A stretch of DNA of 60,607 nucleotides. Origin: Acidobacteriota bacterium. GTDB taxonomy: Bacteria; Acidobacteriota; Blastocatellia; Pyrinomonadales; Pyrinomonadaceae. The position numbers and the translations under genes were made by a program. The notes under the pieces are model-generated. The model was given only the letters and a program-made list of their open reading frames with translations. It had not been told where the DNA came from and ran no database searches. Each line of letters opens with the position of its first letter. Position 1 is the first letter of the stretch. Below, piece after piece: positions 34,429 through 42,471 of the stretch. The stretch spans positions 1 to 60,607 of the forward strand of contig JAHBSH010000004.1 of the NCBI GenBank assembly GCA_019639215.1. The letters are read 5' to 3'.

Positions 34429-34516
34429 CATGTCTAAAACAAAAGAAAATTATGATGGCTTTCGTATAAAGTTACAAGCAGAGTGTCGAAAAAAGGCGGG
34501 TTTCGTTACACAGAGT

Positions 34517-35377
34517 TTACTTGCCGATGTTCTTTGCAGATTTTATCTTGACCTCGATCTTTCCGTAAGGCGATTGTATGACGGAACGAACAGGTATGCG
34601 GCGAGCGTCATCAGTTATCCAGATCGTCATTGAACCGTCGCGTTCTATCATCTTGCCTTCGCCAAAAACGTCAGGTTCGATCTTTAGGCACCAAACCCTG
34701 CCGATCGCAGTTTTCTGTTGTTCACGTCCGGTTACGGTGACCGGAACCTTGTAAACCAGCCCTGAATCGCTGATGTTTATGTCAAATTTATCGCCTACCT
34801 TAAGCGGCATTAATCTGAGCTGATATATGCCTGAGATCAGGTCATGAGTTTCACCGGCAAGCTCAGAAGCGATGGTTCTGGGCGGACGCATCGGATCTTT
34901 CGGGTCGGTCTCTACGTATGTAACTCGGTTCTCGTCATAATCGAACAGCGCTTCGCTGTTGCGGACACGCTCTTTCTGAACGTCCACCTTTACCGTCTTT
35001 TCGGCAAAGAATTGTTCACGGTCAACCGTCGAATCGATCTTTTGCAAAAAGCTGAAGCGGAAAAGCTTTAAAAGCGTTCCTTTTGAACGTGCCTCAGCCG
35101 AGATAAGAAAATTATTCTTCTCGGCATCTTCGCCGATCGTAAATGTAAGCTCAGCAACCGATATGCCTCGTATTATCTTGCTCAGTTTTCCTTCGTAAAC
35201 AAGCTCTTCGCCTATCCTGAAAGGAACTGCTTTGGACGTTTTGACCGTGTTTGCGACTTCAATAGGCCTGACATCGGCCGTAGCTTTTGTGCCGTTCGTC
35301 TGAGCTTCTGAAACAGAGACGGCAAAAACTACCACGAACGCCGTTGTCAGCAATATTTTGGAAACTGAAAGATTCAT
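34517..35377 (-). CDS. DUF3108 domain secreted protein
   Basis: A 286-aa protein with a signal peptide (SKILLTTAFVVVFAVSVSEA). The DUF3108 region starts at FRIGEELVYEGKL and continues with AELTFTIGED, a periplasmic beta-barrel-like fold. The C-terminal part has GSMTIWITDDARRIPVRS, the usual family ending. It is the last gene of a three-gene group with a methyltransferase-like and a heptosyltransferase-like gene, 6 nt after the former. The group suggests a role in the envelope; the molecular function is unknown. Confidence 0.82.
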   Translation of the reverse strand: MNLSVSKILLTTAFVVVFAVSVSEAQTNGTKATADVRPIEVANTVKTSKAVPFRIGEELVYEGKLSKIIRGISVAELTFTIGEDAEKNNFLISAEARSKGTLLKLFRFSFLQKIDSTVDREQFFAEKTVKVDVQKERVRNSEALFDYDENRVTYVETDPKDPMRPPRTIASELAGETHDLISGIYQLRLMPLKVGDKFDINISDSGLVYKVPVTVTGREQQKTAIGRVWCLKIEPDVFGEGKMIERDGSMTIWITDDARRIPVRSVIQSPYGKIEVKIKSAKNIGK

Positions 35378-35383
35378 GACATT

Positions 35384-35932
35384 TTACGAAAAGAAATAAC
35401 TCTTTGCCGCCAGAGCCGCAAGCCCCAATATCAACCCAATGGCTGCCTGATATTCACGATGTTTTAAGTATAGCTCAAAATCGAATTTCAGGTCAGACTT
35501 TTTCCAGGGCGTCAGTCTGGGAAGAAATAAAGGGACATTTTTTGCAAATTCGTCAAATTCTTCCCCAAAAGCTCTGTGAAGGTCTTCTTCTTCGACGCGC
35601 ATTACGGGCAAATAGATGCCAATGAACAAACCAGCCGCCAACAACCCAAGCCACCAAACGCCTGCCGCGACCGTAAAACCGACCGCGAGCAAAAGGCTGC
35701 CTAAATACAGCGGATTGCGTGTGTGCGAATACGGCCCGGTAACGGCCAGCTTTTCGTATTTGCGGATATGTCCGGCCGACCAGGCCCGTATCCAAAGCCC
35801 GATCAGAGCAATGGCTCCGCCCGCCAGCATGGTCGCCGCCGTTGGCCGCGCCAAAACCAGAAAAACCGCCGTCAGCAAAAAGCCGAGCGGGACGCGATAA
35901 CGCTGTAAAAGTCTTTTCTTTTCCGAAACCAT
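35384..35932 (-). CDS. Isoprenylcysteine/phospholipid methyltransferase-family membrane protein
   Basis: A 182-aa membrane protein with about four helices. It carries the family signature GPYSHTRNPLYLGSLLLAVG near the middle and EEEDLHRAFGEEFDEF near the C-terminus, where the SAM-binding region of ICMT-like enzymes lies. Bacterial members methylate various substrates that are rarely known. The ATG at 35932 is preferred to a TTG 15 nt upstream. It lies between the heptosyltransferase-like and DUF3108 genes in a tight minus-strand group. Confidence 0.8.
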   Translation of the reverse strand: MVSEKKRLLQRYRVPLGFLLTAVFLVLARPTAATMLAGGAIALIGLWIRAWSAGHIRKYEKLAVTGPYSHTRNPLYLGSLLLAVGFTVAAGVWWLGLLAAGLFIGIYLPVMRVEEEDLHRAFGEEFDEFAKNVPLFLPRLTPWKKSDLKFDFELYLKHREYQAAIGLILGLAALAAKSYFFS

Positions 35933-35969
35933 CGAAGATATTGACAATGCTTGAACGATACGGCTCTTG

Positions 35970-37004
35970 TCAACTTAGATCAAGCCTTTCCTTTACGGCT
36001 CGAAATACCGTATCAACATCTATATCCATGCATATCCATTTGTCGCACGTCCTTCGGTGGCAATCCACACGACAGTCTATATCATTGCGTTCGACGCATA
36101 TATCATGCTCATTCGTGCTGCCGTTGCGCCACCATTCGGTCGGCCCAAAGATGCCGACGACCGGAGTTCCTGCCGCAATGGCAAGATGTGTCGGGCCGGT
36201 ATCGCCGCCGACATATACGGCCGCCATTTTGGCCAGCTCGTAAAAGCCTTTGAGACTTGGCTGCGACGATATGCTCTTTCCCGAACGCGAAGCCTGCATG
36301 ACCCGCTCGGCTAATTCGCTCTCGGCCGGGCCGGTCGCTACCACCGAAGCAAGACCGAGTTCGTCCCAGAGTCTGTCAGCAAGTTCTCCGTATTTTTCCG
36401 CGTGCCACAGCTTAGTAACCCAGCCGCCTGCAGGATTGAGCAATGCAAAACGCCCTTTTGCCTGTTCGGCTATCGCTTTTGCTTCGGCAATGTGTTCGTC
36501 GTTCGTCCCTATCGGGAAATTATATTTTGCCGCGGAAGGCTCAAAACCCAACGCCTTTGCCGCTAAAAGCATGTTTTTTTCGACGACGTGTGCTCGCGGC
36601 GGAATATCCACTGTATCCGTCAGCAAAAAACGGCTTGCCGGTTCACGCAGAGCCGCCTTGCCAAATCCCCATCTTTTCCGCGCTCCTGAAATTCTTGCTA
36701 TTGTCGCCGACTTCAAAAGTCCCTGCATATCCAGAGCAACGTCATAGCTGAACCGCCTGACCTCGTTGAATTGCCGCCCGATGTCCAGGAACATCTCTTC
36801 TACGACCTTGCCGCCGCGAAGCGAACGCGTATCTATCTCAATAAGATTATTCAGAAGCGGATTTTCGCGAAGTATCTCTGCCGAACGCTGCTCGGCAACC
36901 CACGATATCTCAGCATCAGGAAATTGCCGCCGAATTGCCGCAACGGCAGGCAATGCGTGAATGATATCGCCTATCGCCCCAAGTTTTACGATCAGAATAT
37001 GCAC
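35970..37004 (-). CDS. Glycosyltransferase family 9 (LPS heptosyltransferase-like)
   Basis: A GT9 enzyme of about 344 aa. It opens with ILIVKLGAIGDIIHALPA, the donor-site loop of heptosyltransferases, and has the nucleotide-sugar binding GGDTGPTHLAIAAGTPVVG and FGPTEWW near the C-terminus. It should add heptose (or a related sugar) from an ADP-sugar to the LPS core, at the inner face of the inner membrane. The start is taken as GTG at 37004, which puts the KLGAIGD motif at the usual place; a GTG at 37025 is possible. It heads the heptosyltransferase, methyltransferase, DUF3108 group. Confidence 0.85.
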   Translation of the reverse strand: MHILIVKLGAIGDIIHALPAVAAIRRQFPDAEISWVAEQRSAEILRENPLLNNLIEIDTRSLRGGKVVEEMFLDIGRQFNEVRRFSYDVALDMQGLLKSATIARISGARKRWGFGKAALREPASRFLLTDTVDIPPRAHVVEKNMLLAAKALGFEPSAAKYNFPIGTNDEHIAEAKAIAEQAKGRFALLNPAGGWVTKLWHAEKYGELADRLWDELGLASVVATGPAESELAERVMQASRSGKSISSQPSLKGFYELAKMAAVYVGGDTGPTHLAIAAGTPVVGIFGPTEWWRNGSTNEHDICVERNDIDCRVDCHRRTCDKWICMDIDVDTVFRAVKERLDLS

Positions 37005-37081
37005 CAGCTGATATGTTATATGCACAAAACGATTAACTGAATACAGGAAATTCCTTTTTTTTGGAAATATTTTATAAAAGT

Positions 37082-38083
37082 ATGGAAATTAAGGGGATAG
37101 GTGCGTTATTCTATTGGTCGGAGCCTCCGCCTGATCTATCTACATTTCCTATGATCAAGACAGAAAGAGCACAACGTGACATAAGGCCCGCGCTCGTTTT
37201 TCTAAGCGGTGAACTCATTGCTGTTCCAATACCGCTCGAGCGTGAGGAAGTAATAATGGGACGTTCGCTGGAGGCAGACGTCCGCGTAAATGATTCGCTT
37301 GTATCGCGCGAACATGCCCGCATATTGACGGTACGAGATCAGAATACAGGACAAGAGAGATATATCCTGGAAGACCTTCATTCACGCAACGGAACCCTTC
37401 TGAACGGTCAAAAGATCAATCGTGAAGAACTTCATAACGGAGACAAGATCACGGTCGGCAGCCAGATCCTTCGGTTCGACCTGCTGGATGAGATAGACCG
37501 CGAATATCAACGCCAGATACACCGCCTCATCTCACACGATGACCTGACCGGACTTCTCTCAGGCCGATCTTTCTTTTCCGAGCTTCGCCGTGAATCCGCA
37601 AAAGCAAAGGAAACTGACAGACCTTTCTGTGTGCTGATGATGGACGTCGATCATTTCAAGGATGTGAACGACACTTACGGCCACCTAACGGGCAGCAAGA
37701 CCCTTGAGGAGATCGGATCTTGCATTACCGGCATCATGCGAAGCGGCGACGCTGCCGCCCGGTTCGGCGGTGAGGAATTTTCAGCATTTTTACTGGATGC
37801 AGGCCTTTCTCAAGGACTTGTCGCTGCAGAACGTATCCGCCGCGTCATCGAAGAGACCGATTTCAGCGTGATCCGTCACGGAACCGATGACGTTAAGCAT
37901 CACGTGACCATCAGTATCGGCATATCTTCCTTTCCGGATGATTCAAGCGACCCTATAGAACTCGTCGAAATGGCCGATTCCGCACTTTACAGAGCCAAAC
38001 GCGAAGGCCGCAACCGCGTCAGGGCCTATCGAGAGTTGACCCCGGATGAGATCAGTCACGGCCTTGAACCAAGAAAAGACTAA
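37082..38083 (+). CDS. FHA-GGDEF diguanylate cyclase
   Basis: A two-domain signalling protein of about 333 aa. An FHA domain (EEVIMGRSLEADVRVND, LVSREHARI, HSRNGTLLNG) binds phosphothreonine peptides. A GGDEF domain follows, with the intact active-site FGGEEF and FCVLMMDVDHFKDVND, so it should make c-di-GMP. No membrane segment is present. The start is uncertain: ATG 37082 is used here, but ATG 37151, just before the FHA domain, is equally possible. It lies directly upstream of a second pilN/O/P-like set, separated by a terminator, which hints at local control of pili or secretion by c-di-GMP. Confidence 0.88.
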   Translation: MEIKGIGALFYWSEPPPDLSTFPMIKTERAQRDIRPALVFLSGELIAVPIPLEREEVIMGRSLEADVRVNDSLVSREHARILTVRDQNTGQERYILEDLHSRNGTLLNGQKINREELHNGDKITVGSQILRFDLLDEIDREYQRQIHRLISHDDLTGLLSGRSFFSELRRESAKAKETDRPFCVLMMDVDHFKDVNDTYGHLTGSKTLEEIGSCITGIMRSGDAAARFGGEEFSAFLLDAGLSQGLVAAERIRRVIEETDFSVIRHGTDDVKHHVTISIGISSFPDDSSDPIELVEMADSALYRAKREGRNRVRAYRELTPDEISHGLEPRKD

Positions 38084-38112
38084 GCTTACCAATAAACAAA
38101 CGGAACTTTTTA

Positions 38113-38147
38113 CCCGTCCCGGCGTGAAAGACCGGGAGCTTTTTTTG
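38113..38147 (+). terminator. Terminator of the diguanylate cyclase gene
   Basis: CCCGG (38118-38122) and CCGGG (38132-38136), followed by AGCTTTTTTTG. It separates the cyclase from the following pil-like set. Confidence 0.7.
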
Positions 38148-38202
38148 TGTTAAAATCTTCCGGTGCGGCGATGTCCGTTCCGGGGATACAAAGAGTTATA
38201 AA

Positions 38203-38826
38203 GTGATCACGAAATTAAATCTTGCAACCGTTCCGTTCAGAAACAGGACAACGCCCTATTTGTTGTCCGCGCTACTGCTCTTTCTTTCGCTCGTCGGCGG
38301 TTTGTATCTGTACACAAAGATGCTGGAGAACCGAAGGCTGAACGAGGTTGCCCGGAACCAGATCTCACAAATGCGTGAGGAGATAACATCCCTTAACGAA
38401 AAAGGCACTCAGGTTCAGCAGCAGCTTTCGCCTATGCAGCGAGAGCTTCTTGTCGCATCGCACAAGTTGGTTGCGAACAAATCTTTTGGCTGGTCAAGGT
38501 TCTTCTATGATCTCGAATCGGTAATTCCCGGCGGGGTCAGTGCTTCGCGAATAATCGTCCAAAACGTTTACAGCGAAGGCGACCGCGTAAACGCCGAATT
38601 GGACCTTACCGTCATCAGCCGCGATTACAGGACAGTTATGGACATGATCACGGCTATGAATAATTCGCCGGTGTTCAGCGCCGAACTGAGAGGCCAGAAC
38701 CTGCAGTCAAACCAGCGTATTACATTTTCTGAATATACTCTGCGGCTGATCTACAGAGCGCCGTATTACACTACGCCGACATCCAACACAGAATTGGCGG
38801 ATGCGACACAAGGAGGCGGCCGTTAA
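38203..38826 (+). CDS. PilN-like inner-membrane protein (second set)
   Basis: A 207-aa protein starting at GTG (38203). It has the PilN-type opening ITKLNLATVPFRNR, one membrane helix (about 18-38), a coiled coil (about 42-75) and a periplasmic domain with the type IV pilus pattern GVSASRIIVQNVYSEGDRV. The IKVNLL motif used to bind PilM is only partly kept (TKLNLA). It abuts the next gene with no gap. It probably belongs to a type II secretion or alternative pilus assembly platform. Confidence 0.75.
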   Translation: MITKLNLATVPFRNRTTPYLLSALLLFLSLVGGLYLYTKMLENRRLNEVARNQISQMREEITSLNEKGTQVQQQLSPMQRELLVASHKLVANKSFGWSRFFYDLESVIPGGVSASRIIVQNVYSEGDRVNAELDLTVISRDYRTVMDMITAMNNSPVFSAELRGQNLQSNQRITFSEYTLRLIYRAPYYTTPTSNTELADATQGGGR

Positions 38827-39804
38827 ATGAGCGAAAAAGATCTAGGCGAAAATAATGTTGCGGAAATGGCCGTCAATGATCTGGGCCGTACAAAGGACGG
38901 CGCGGTCGTAGTGGAAGAAGCCAACCGAACCGTGCTTTTGACCGAGGATGAGACCGTCATCATCGAAAAGGCTTCTGAACCGCCTCCCGCTCACAGCAAC
39001 AGGCCGCGAAAGGTCTATGGCGGAATGTGGGGACCGGTCCAACTGGCAGTTTTTGGTGTCGCACTTCTCTCATTGGTAGGTCTGCTGGCATTTTATCTTA
39101 TGTATGTCAGGCCATCGGCTGCCGATCTTGAGAACAGCCGTTCAGAAGCTCAAAGGCTTGAGGCTGACCTGATATCCGCAAGGACGAATTTTGGCGACAT
39201 CTCCAATATCGAGACACGTGTTGCACAGCTTGCTTCCAGCGTCGATCAGTTTGAAACATATCTGCCGCCCGCAGCAAACGGCCGGACCGCCATCTATCAG
39301 CGGCTGAACGGCCTTATGCATGCTTACGGGCTGGTCAATACAAGCGGCCCGACCTATGCCCCGCTTGAACCGACGACAGTTGAGCAAAGAAATCAGTCAG
39401 AGGAAGAGCGCGGACGCGGACGTTTTCGCAGCCTCTTTCCCGGTGTCTATATGACAATGACCGTCGAAGGGCCGTATCAGAATATTCGTGGGTTCATCAG
39501 GGCATTGGAGACCGGCAACGAATTTGTTGTCATCAGCTCGGTCGAGCTTGCCCCATCTGAATCAACGATTGGAACAGGGCAGAGATCCGGCGGCTCAGCC
39601 AATGACCAAAACGTCGTTATTGATCCCGTAACCGGAATGCCGGCTCAGACTCAGCCGAATCAGTCAGCTCCGCAGGAACGGCGCGGACGCACGCTCGGCG
39701 AAAGGGTCGCACTGCGGCTTGAGATGGCGGCATATTTCCGGAGACATGATATGAACCCCGTGAACGGTTCAGCAACAGAAGGCGATCCCGGAACGGACGA
39801 ATAA
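38827..39804 (+). CDS. PilO/GspM-like membrane protein (second set)
   Basis: A 325-aa protein. An acidic cytoplasmic N-terminus of about 70 residues leads to a membrane helix (about 75-98), a coiled coil, and a periplasmic domain with PGVYMTMTVEGPYQNIRGF and ALETGNEFVVISSVEL. This is the PilO pattern of an alignment-complex protein. It has a longer cytoplasmic part and a disordered C-terminus (GTGQRSGGSANDQN and on). Its start follows the stop of the PilN-like gene directly. Confidence 0.75.
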   Translation: MSEKDLGENNVAEMAVNDLGRTKDGAVVVEEANRTVLLTEDETVIIEKASEPPPAHSNRPRKVYGGMWGPVQLAVFGVALLSLVGLLAFYLMYVRPSAADLENSRSEAQRLEADLISARTNFGDISNIETRVAQLASSVDQFETYLPPAANGRTAIYQRLNGLMHAYGLVNTSGPTYAPLEPTTVEQRNQSEEERGRGRFRSLFPGVYMTMTVEGPYQNIRGFIRALETGNEFVVISSVELAPSESTIGTGQRSGGSANDQNVVIDPVTGMPAQTQPNQSAPQERRGRTLGERVALRLEMAAYFRRHDMNPVNGSATEGDPGTDE

Positions 39805-39883
39805 AATTTGTAACGGCACGCAGCCAAAAAGCATCAAAACCCTATCGAGGCGGGATGTAACGCAGAAAAACCGAGGTGACCTA

Positions 39884-41032
39884 ATGGCGGTAATGGAAGG
39901 AAGATCAGCATCTGAGCGAAATAAGATGATCGCAGCTGTCGTGCTTGGCGTACTGGCTCTTGCTGCAATGTATTTTGCTTTTGGCAGAAGCCTTTTCGGC
40001 AGTTCAACCTCAAACACGCCTTCCCCAACAGCATCACCGACACCAACTCGCGCCGACAATGGCAGGTCTGCTGACAGGCCGATGCGGTCGTTGGGTGAAC
40101 AGGAACAGATATGGGGATCTACTCCGGTAAATTATCGTCCTGGTGTTTTTGACGCTCCTGATCCGGGCCGAAATATCTTTGCTTTCTACGAACCGCCGCC
40201 ACCTTGTTTGGATTGCCCGACACCTACTCCACCGCCTTACGTTCCGCCACCGGCGAGTCCGACCCCGACACCTGACCTCTGGATCAGCTTTGTAACGCCG
40301 ACAAATGTTTATGCGGGTTCAAGAAGCTTCAGGCTTGAGGTGACGGGAGAGCGATTTATTCCCGAAGCACGCATATACTTCAACCAGAGTGCTGTCCCGA
40401 CCACGTTTGTCAGCCCCAATAGGTTGACGGCGGAAATACCGGCCAACTTCATCGCAAACGAGGGCCCGCGTCAGATAATCGTGCAGACGCCGGATGGAAC
40501 CAAATATTCCAATCCGACGATGATCTCGATCCAGGCTCCGCCAAAGCCGCAATTCCAGTATGTAGGAATGATCGCCCGGCGACATGCCAATAACGACACA
40601 GCGGTATTTCGCGAACAAGGCAAAACGGAGTTCAGCGCTCGGCTCAATGATGTTGTAGGCGGACGTTTTCGCCTTGTCAGCATTTCATCTGACGAAACCG
40701 TCGTAGAGGATACGTCTCTTGGTTTTAGGCACAAGTTAGCTCTTTTCAGGCCTCCGCCGGGAACTCTGACCAGTACAATGCCGTCAATGCCGGAAACTCC
40801 TGGGATCAGGCGTCAGCCGAATGTCAGGTCTGTGCGTGCCAATCCGACCGATCAATCCGATATAGATGATGATGACGGCATGGCGGTTCCCGGCTTTCCG
40901 TCTAACCCGACTCAAATTCCGCCGGGCGAATCGATACCTGGTATTCCGGACAACATCCCGCGTTACGAGCCGCCGTCAAACACTCAACGACCGCGACCCG
41001 GAAACCCGACCAAGGATAATCCTAACCGTTGA
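39884..41032 (+). CDS. Membrane-anchored IPT/TIG protein, PilP/GspC-like position
   Basis: A 382-aa protein. A membrane helix (about 15-35) is followed by a Pro/Thr-rich linker with a CLDC pair. Next is an IPT/TIG-like beta-domain (about 125-220; VTPTNVYAGSRSFRLEVTGE), then a small beta-domain (QYVGMIARRHANNDTAVF, ARLNDVVGGRFRLVSISSD) that resembles the GspC/PilP homology domain. The C-terminus is disordered and Pro-rich. By position it replaces PilP in this set and may contact a secretin; none is encoded nearby. Confidence 0.68.
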   Translation: MAVMEGRSASERNKMIAAVVLGVLALAAMYFAFGRSLFGSSTSNTPSPTASPTPTRADNGRSADRPMRSLGEQEQIWGSTPVNYRPGVFDAPDPGRNIFAFYEPPPPCLDCPTPTPPPYVPPPASPTPTPDLWISFVTPTNVYAGSRSFRLEVTGERFIPEARIYFNQSAVPTTFVSPNRLTAEIPANFIANEGPRQIIVQTPDGTKYSNPTMISIQAPPKPQFQYVGMIARRHANNDTAVFREQGKTEFSARLNDVVGGRFRLVSISSDETVVEDTSLGFRHKLALFRPPPGTLTSTMPSMPETPGIRRQPNVRSVRANPTDQSDIDDDDGMAVPGFPSNPTQIPPGESIPGIPDNIPRYEPPSNTQRPRPGNPTKDNPNR

Positions 41033-41046
41033 CGCAGCCCATTTGT

Positions 41047-41745
41047 ATGGATCGAGCAAAGAACAATAGATCTGAGCAAGGCATGACACTGTTGGCAGTG
41101 ATGGCGTTGCTTGCCGTAGGAGCGATCGTCCTGCTGGCCGCTGCTCCATCCATCTATATGGAGGTTCAGCGCGAAAAAGAACTGGAATCTATCAGACGTG
41201 GTGAAGAGATCGCCGAAGCGATCCGCCAATATGTCATTCACTACAACGGAACACGTCTGCCTGAATCGATAGATGATCTATTAGAAGGCCTGCCCCAGGG
41301 CACAAAAAAGCGGATGATACTTCGGGAATCCGCAGCGACAGATCCGCTGTCCGAAGACGGACAATGGCGGCTGATCAAAGCTGATGCTGATACCATTCCT
41401 GCTTTTGCAAAGCGGGTACAGGATTTCAACAACGGCAGCCTTCCCGGCAATCCGACACCGCTGCTTGATCGCTTCTCTATCATTATAGTGAACTCTATAA
41501 ATACCGAAAATGAGGACGATCTGACCGCACCAGATGACTTTGACCTAACTACCGAGGATGCTCCATTCATCGGGGTTGCCAGCCAGAGCAGAAGCCGCTC
41601 CGTTTTGACCTATTATGGGATAGAGAATCACTCCAAATGGGTTTTCACTCCACTTTTTCGTGGATCACAAGGATTCTCGCCGCGTGGTCGCGGCCCGCAA
41701 GTGCCGCCTCAACCGCCCAGACGGCCTTCGGGTCCTGGTGAATGA
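41047..41745 (+). CDS. Type II/IV pseudopilin-like protein
   Basis: A 232-aa protein. It has a short leader ending EQG, then a hydrophobic helix MTLLAVMALLAVGAIVLLAA, the form of a type IV prepilin/pseudopilin signal cut after the Gly. The conserved Glu at position 5 is missing, as in GspK-type minor pseudopilins. After the helix comes a charged segment and GEEIAEAIRQYVIHYNG with LPESIDDLLEG, usual for GspG-like globular domains. The C-terminus is Pro/Arg-rich. The ATG at 41047 is preferred to a TTG overlapping the previous stop. It ends the second pil-like set. Confidence 0.75.
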   Translation: MDRAKNNRSEQGMTLLAVMALLAVGAIVLLAAAPSIYMEVQREKELESIRRGEEIAEAIRQYVIHYNGTRLPESIDDLLEGLPQGTKKRMILRESAATDPLSEDGQWRLIKADADTIPAFAKRVQDFNNGSLPGNPTPLLDRFSIIIVNSINTENEDDLTAPDDFDLTTEDAPFIGVASQSRSRSVLTYYGIENHSKWVFTPLFRGSQGFSPRGRGPQVPPQPPRRPSGPGE

Positions 41746-41860
41746 TAATATCTGCTTTTATCTTTGGATCTGTTAAAGGAAACGTTCATCACCCCAATTT
41801 TCGAGTGGCCTGTGATAAAATGCCTTTTTGGCTCTTTAACACACACGATGTCAGACAGGT

Positions 41861-41897
41861 TTGACTTTACACTAATTTATAATTAGAATAATTCTAA
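41861..41897 (+). promoter_or_regulatory. dps promoter with PerR-type box
   Basis: TTGACT (41861-41866), a 17-bp spacer and TAGAAT (41884-41889). The perfect 7-1-7 palindrome TTAGAATAATTCTAA (41883-41897) covers the -10 and the start region. The same -35, spacer length and a nearly identical box occur at the perR promoter. A GGAG site precedes the dps ATG. Confidence 0.8.
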
Positions 41898-41909
41898 AAT
41901 GGAGGCGTT

Positions 41910-42392
41910 ATGGAATTACATAGTACAAAGATCGATATTGCAAAGGGCAAGCGCGAAAAGATCATCGAGATCCTAAATCAATCTTTAGCAGATGCGATCG
42001 ACCTGAAATCTCAGGCAAAACAGGCTCATTGGAACGTAAAAGGACCGAGTTTTATAGCTCTGCATGAGTTATTTGATCAAGTCGCCACCGAAGCTGAGGT
42101 TTATATTGACGACATTGCTGAAAGGGTGACATCGCTTGGTGGAACAGCTCTCGGCACTATCCGCGTCGCAGCCGAAAGGTCCTCGCTCAGCGAGTATCCG
42201 CATGAGATAACGGACGGAACGGCTCATGTTGACGCCCTTTCGACGGCTCTCGCCGATTTTGGCAAAGCCGCCAGAAAGAACATCGACAAAACGGATGAAT
42301 TAGGCGATGCCGATACGGCAGATATCTATACGGGCATCTCTCGCGGTGTGGATAAACTGCTGTGGTTCGTAGAAGCCCACAACCAGTCGTAG
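41910..42392 (+). CDS. dps: Dps ferritin-like protein
   Basis: A 160-aa protein of the Dps family. The ferroxidase-site residues are in place with the spacing of E. coli Dps: H40 (QAHWNVKG), H52, D67 and E71. Dps forms a 12-subunit shell that oxidises and stores iron with hydrogen peroxide and can protect DNA. The N-terminus is short, with few lysines, so DNA binding by a tail is doubtful. Its promoter has a PerR-type box, so it should be induced by peroxide with the perR operon. Confidence 0.92.
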   Translation: MELHSTKIDIAKGKREKIIEILNQSLADAIDLKSQAKQAHWNVKGPSFIALHELFDQVATEAEVYIDDIAERVTSLGGTALGTIRVAAERSSLSEYPHEITDGTAHVDALSTALADFGKAARKNIDKTDELGDADTADIYTGISRGVDKLLWFVEAHNQS

Positions 42393-42416
42393 AAAGTGAA
42401 AGAGTGAAAAAGTAAG

Positions 42417-42449
42417 AAAAGCAGGCCATTCGATCGCGGCCTGCTTTTT
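42417..42449. terminator. Bidirectional terminator between dps and the M20 gene
   Basis: GCAGGCC (42421-42427) and GGCCTGC (42438-42444), with AAAA before and TTTTT after. It serves dps and the convergent hydrolase operon. Confidence 0.8.
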
Positions 42450-42471
42450 CATTTCCAGATCTCTTTGTCTC

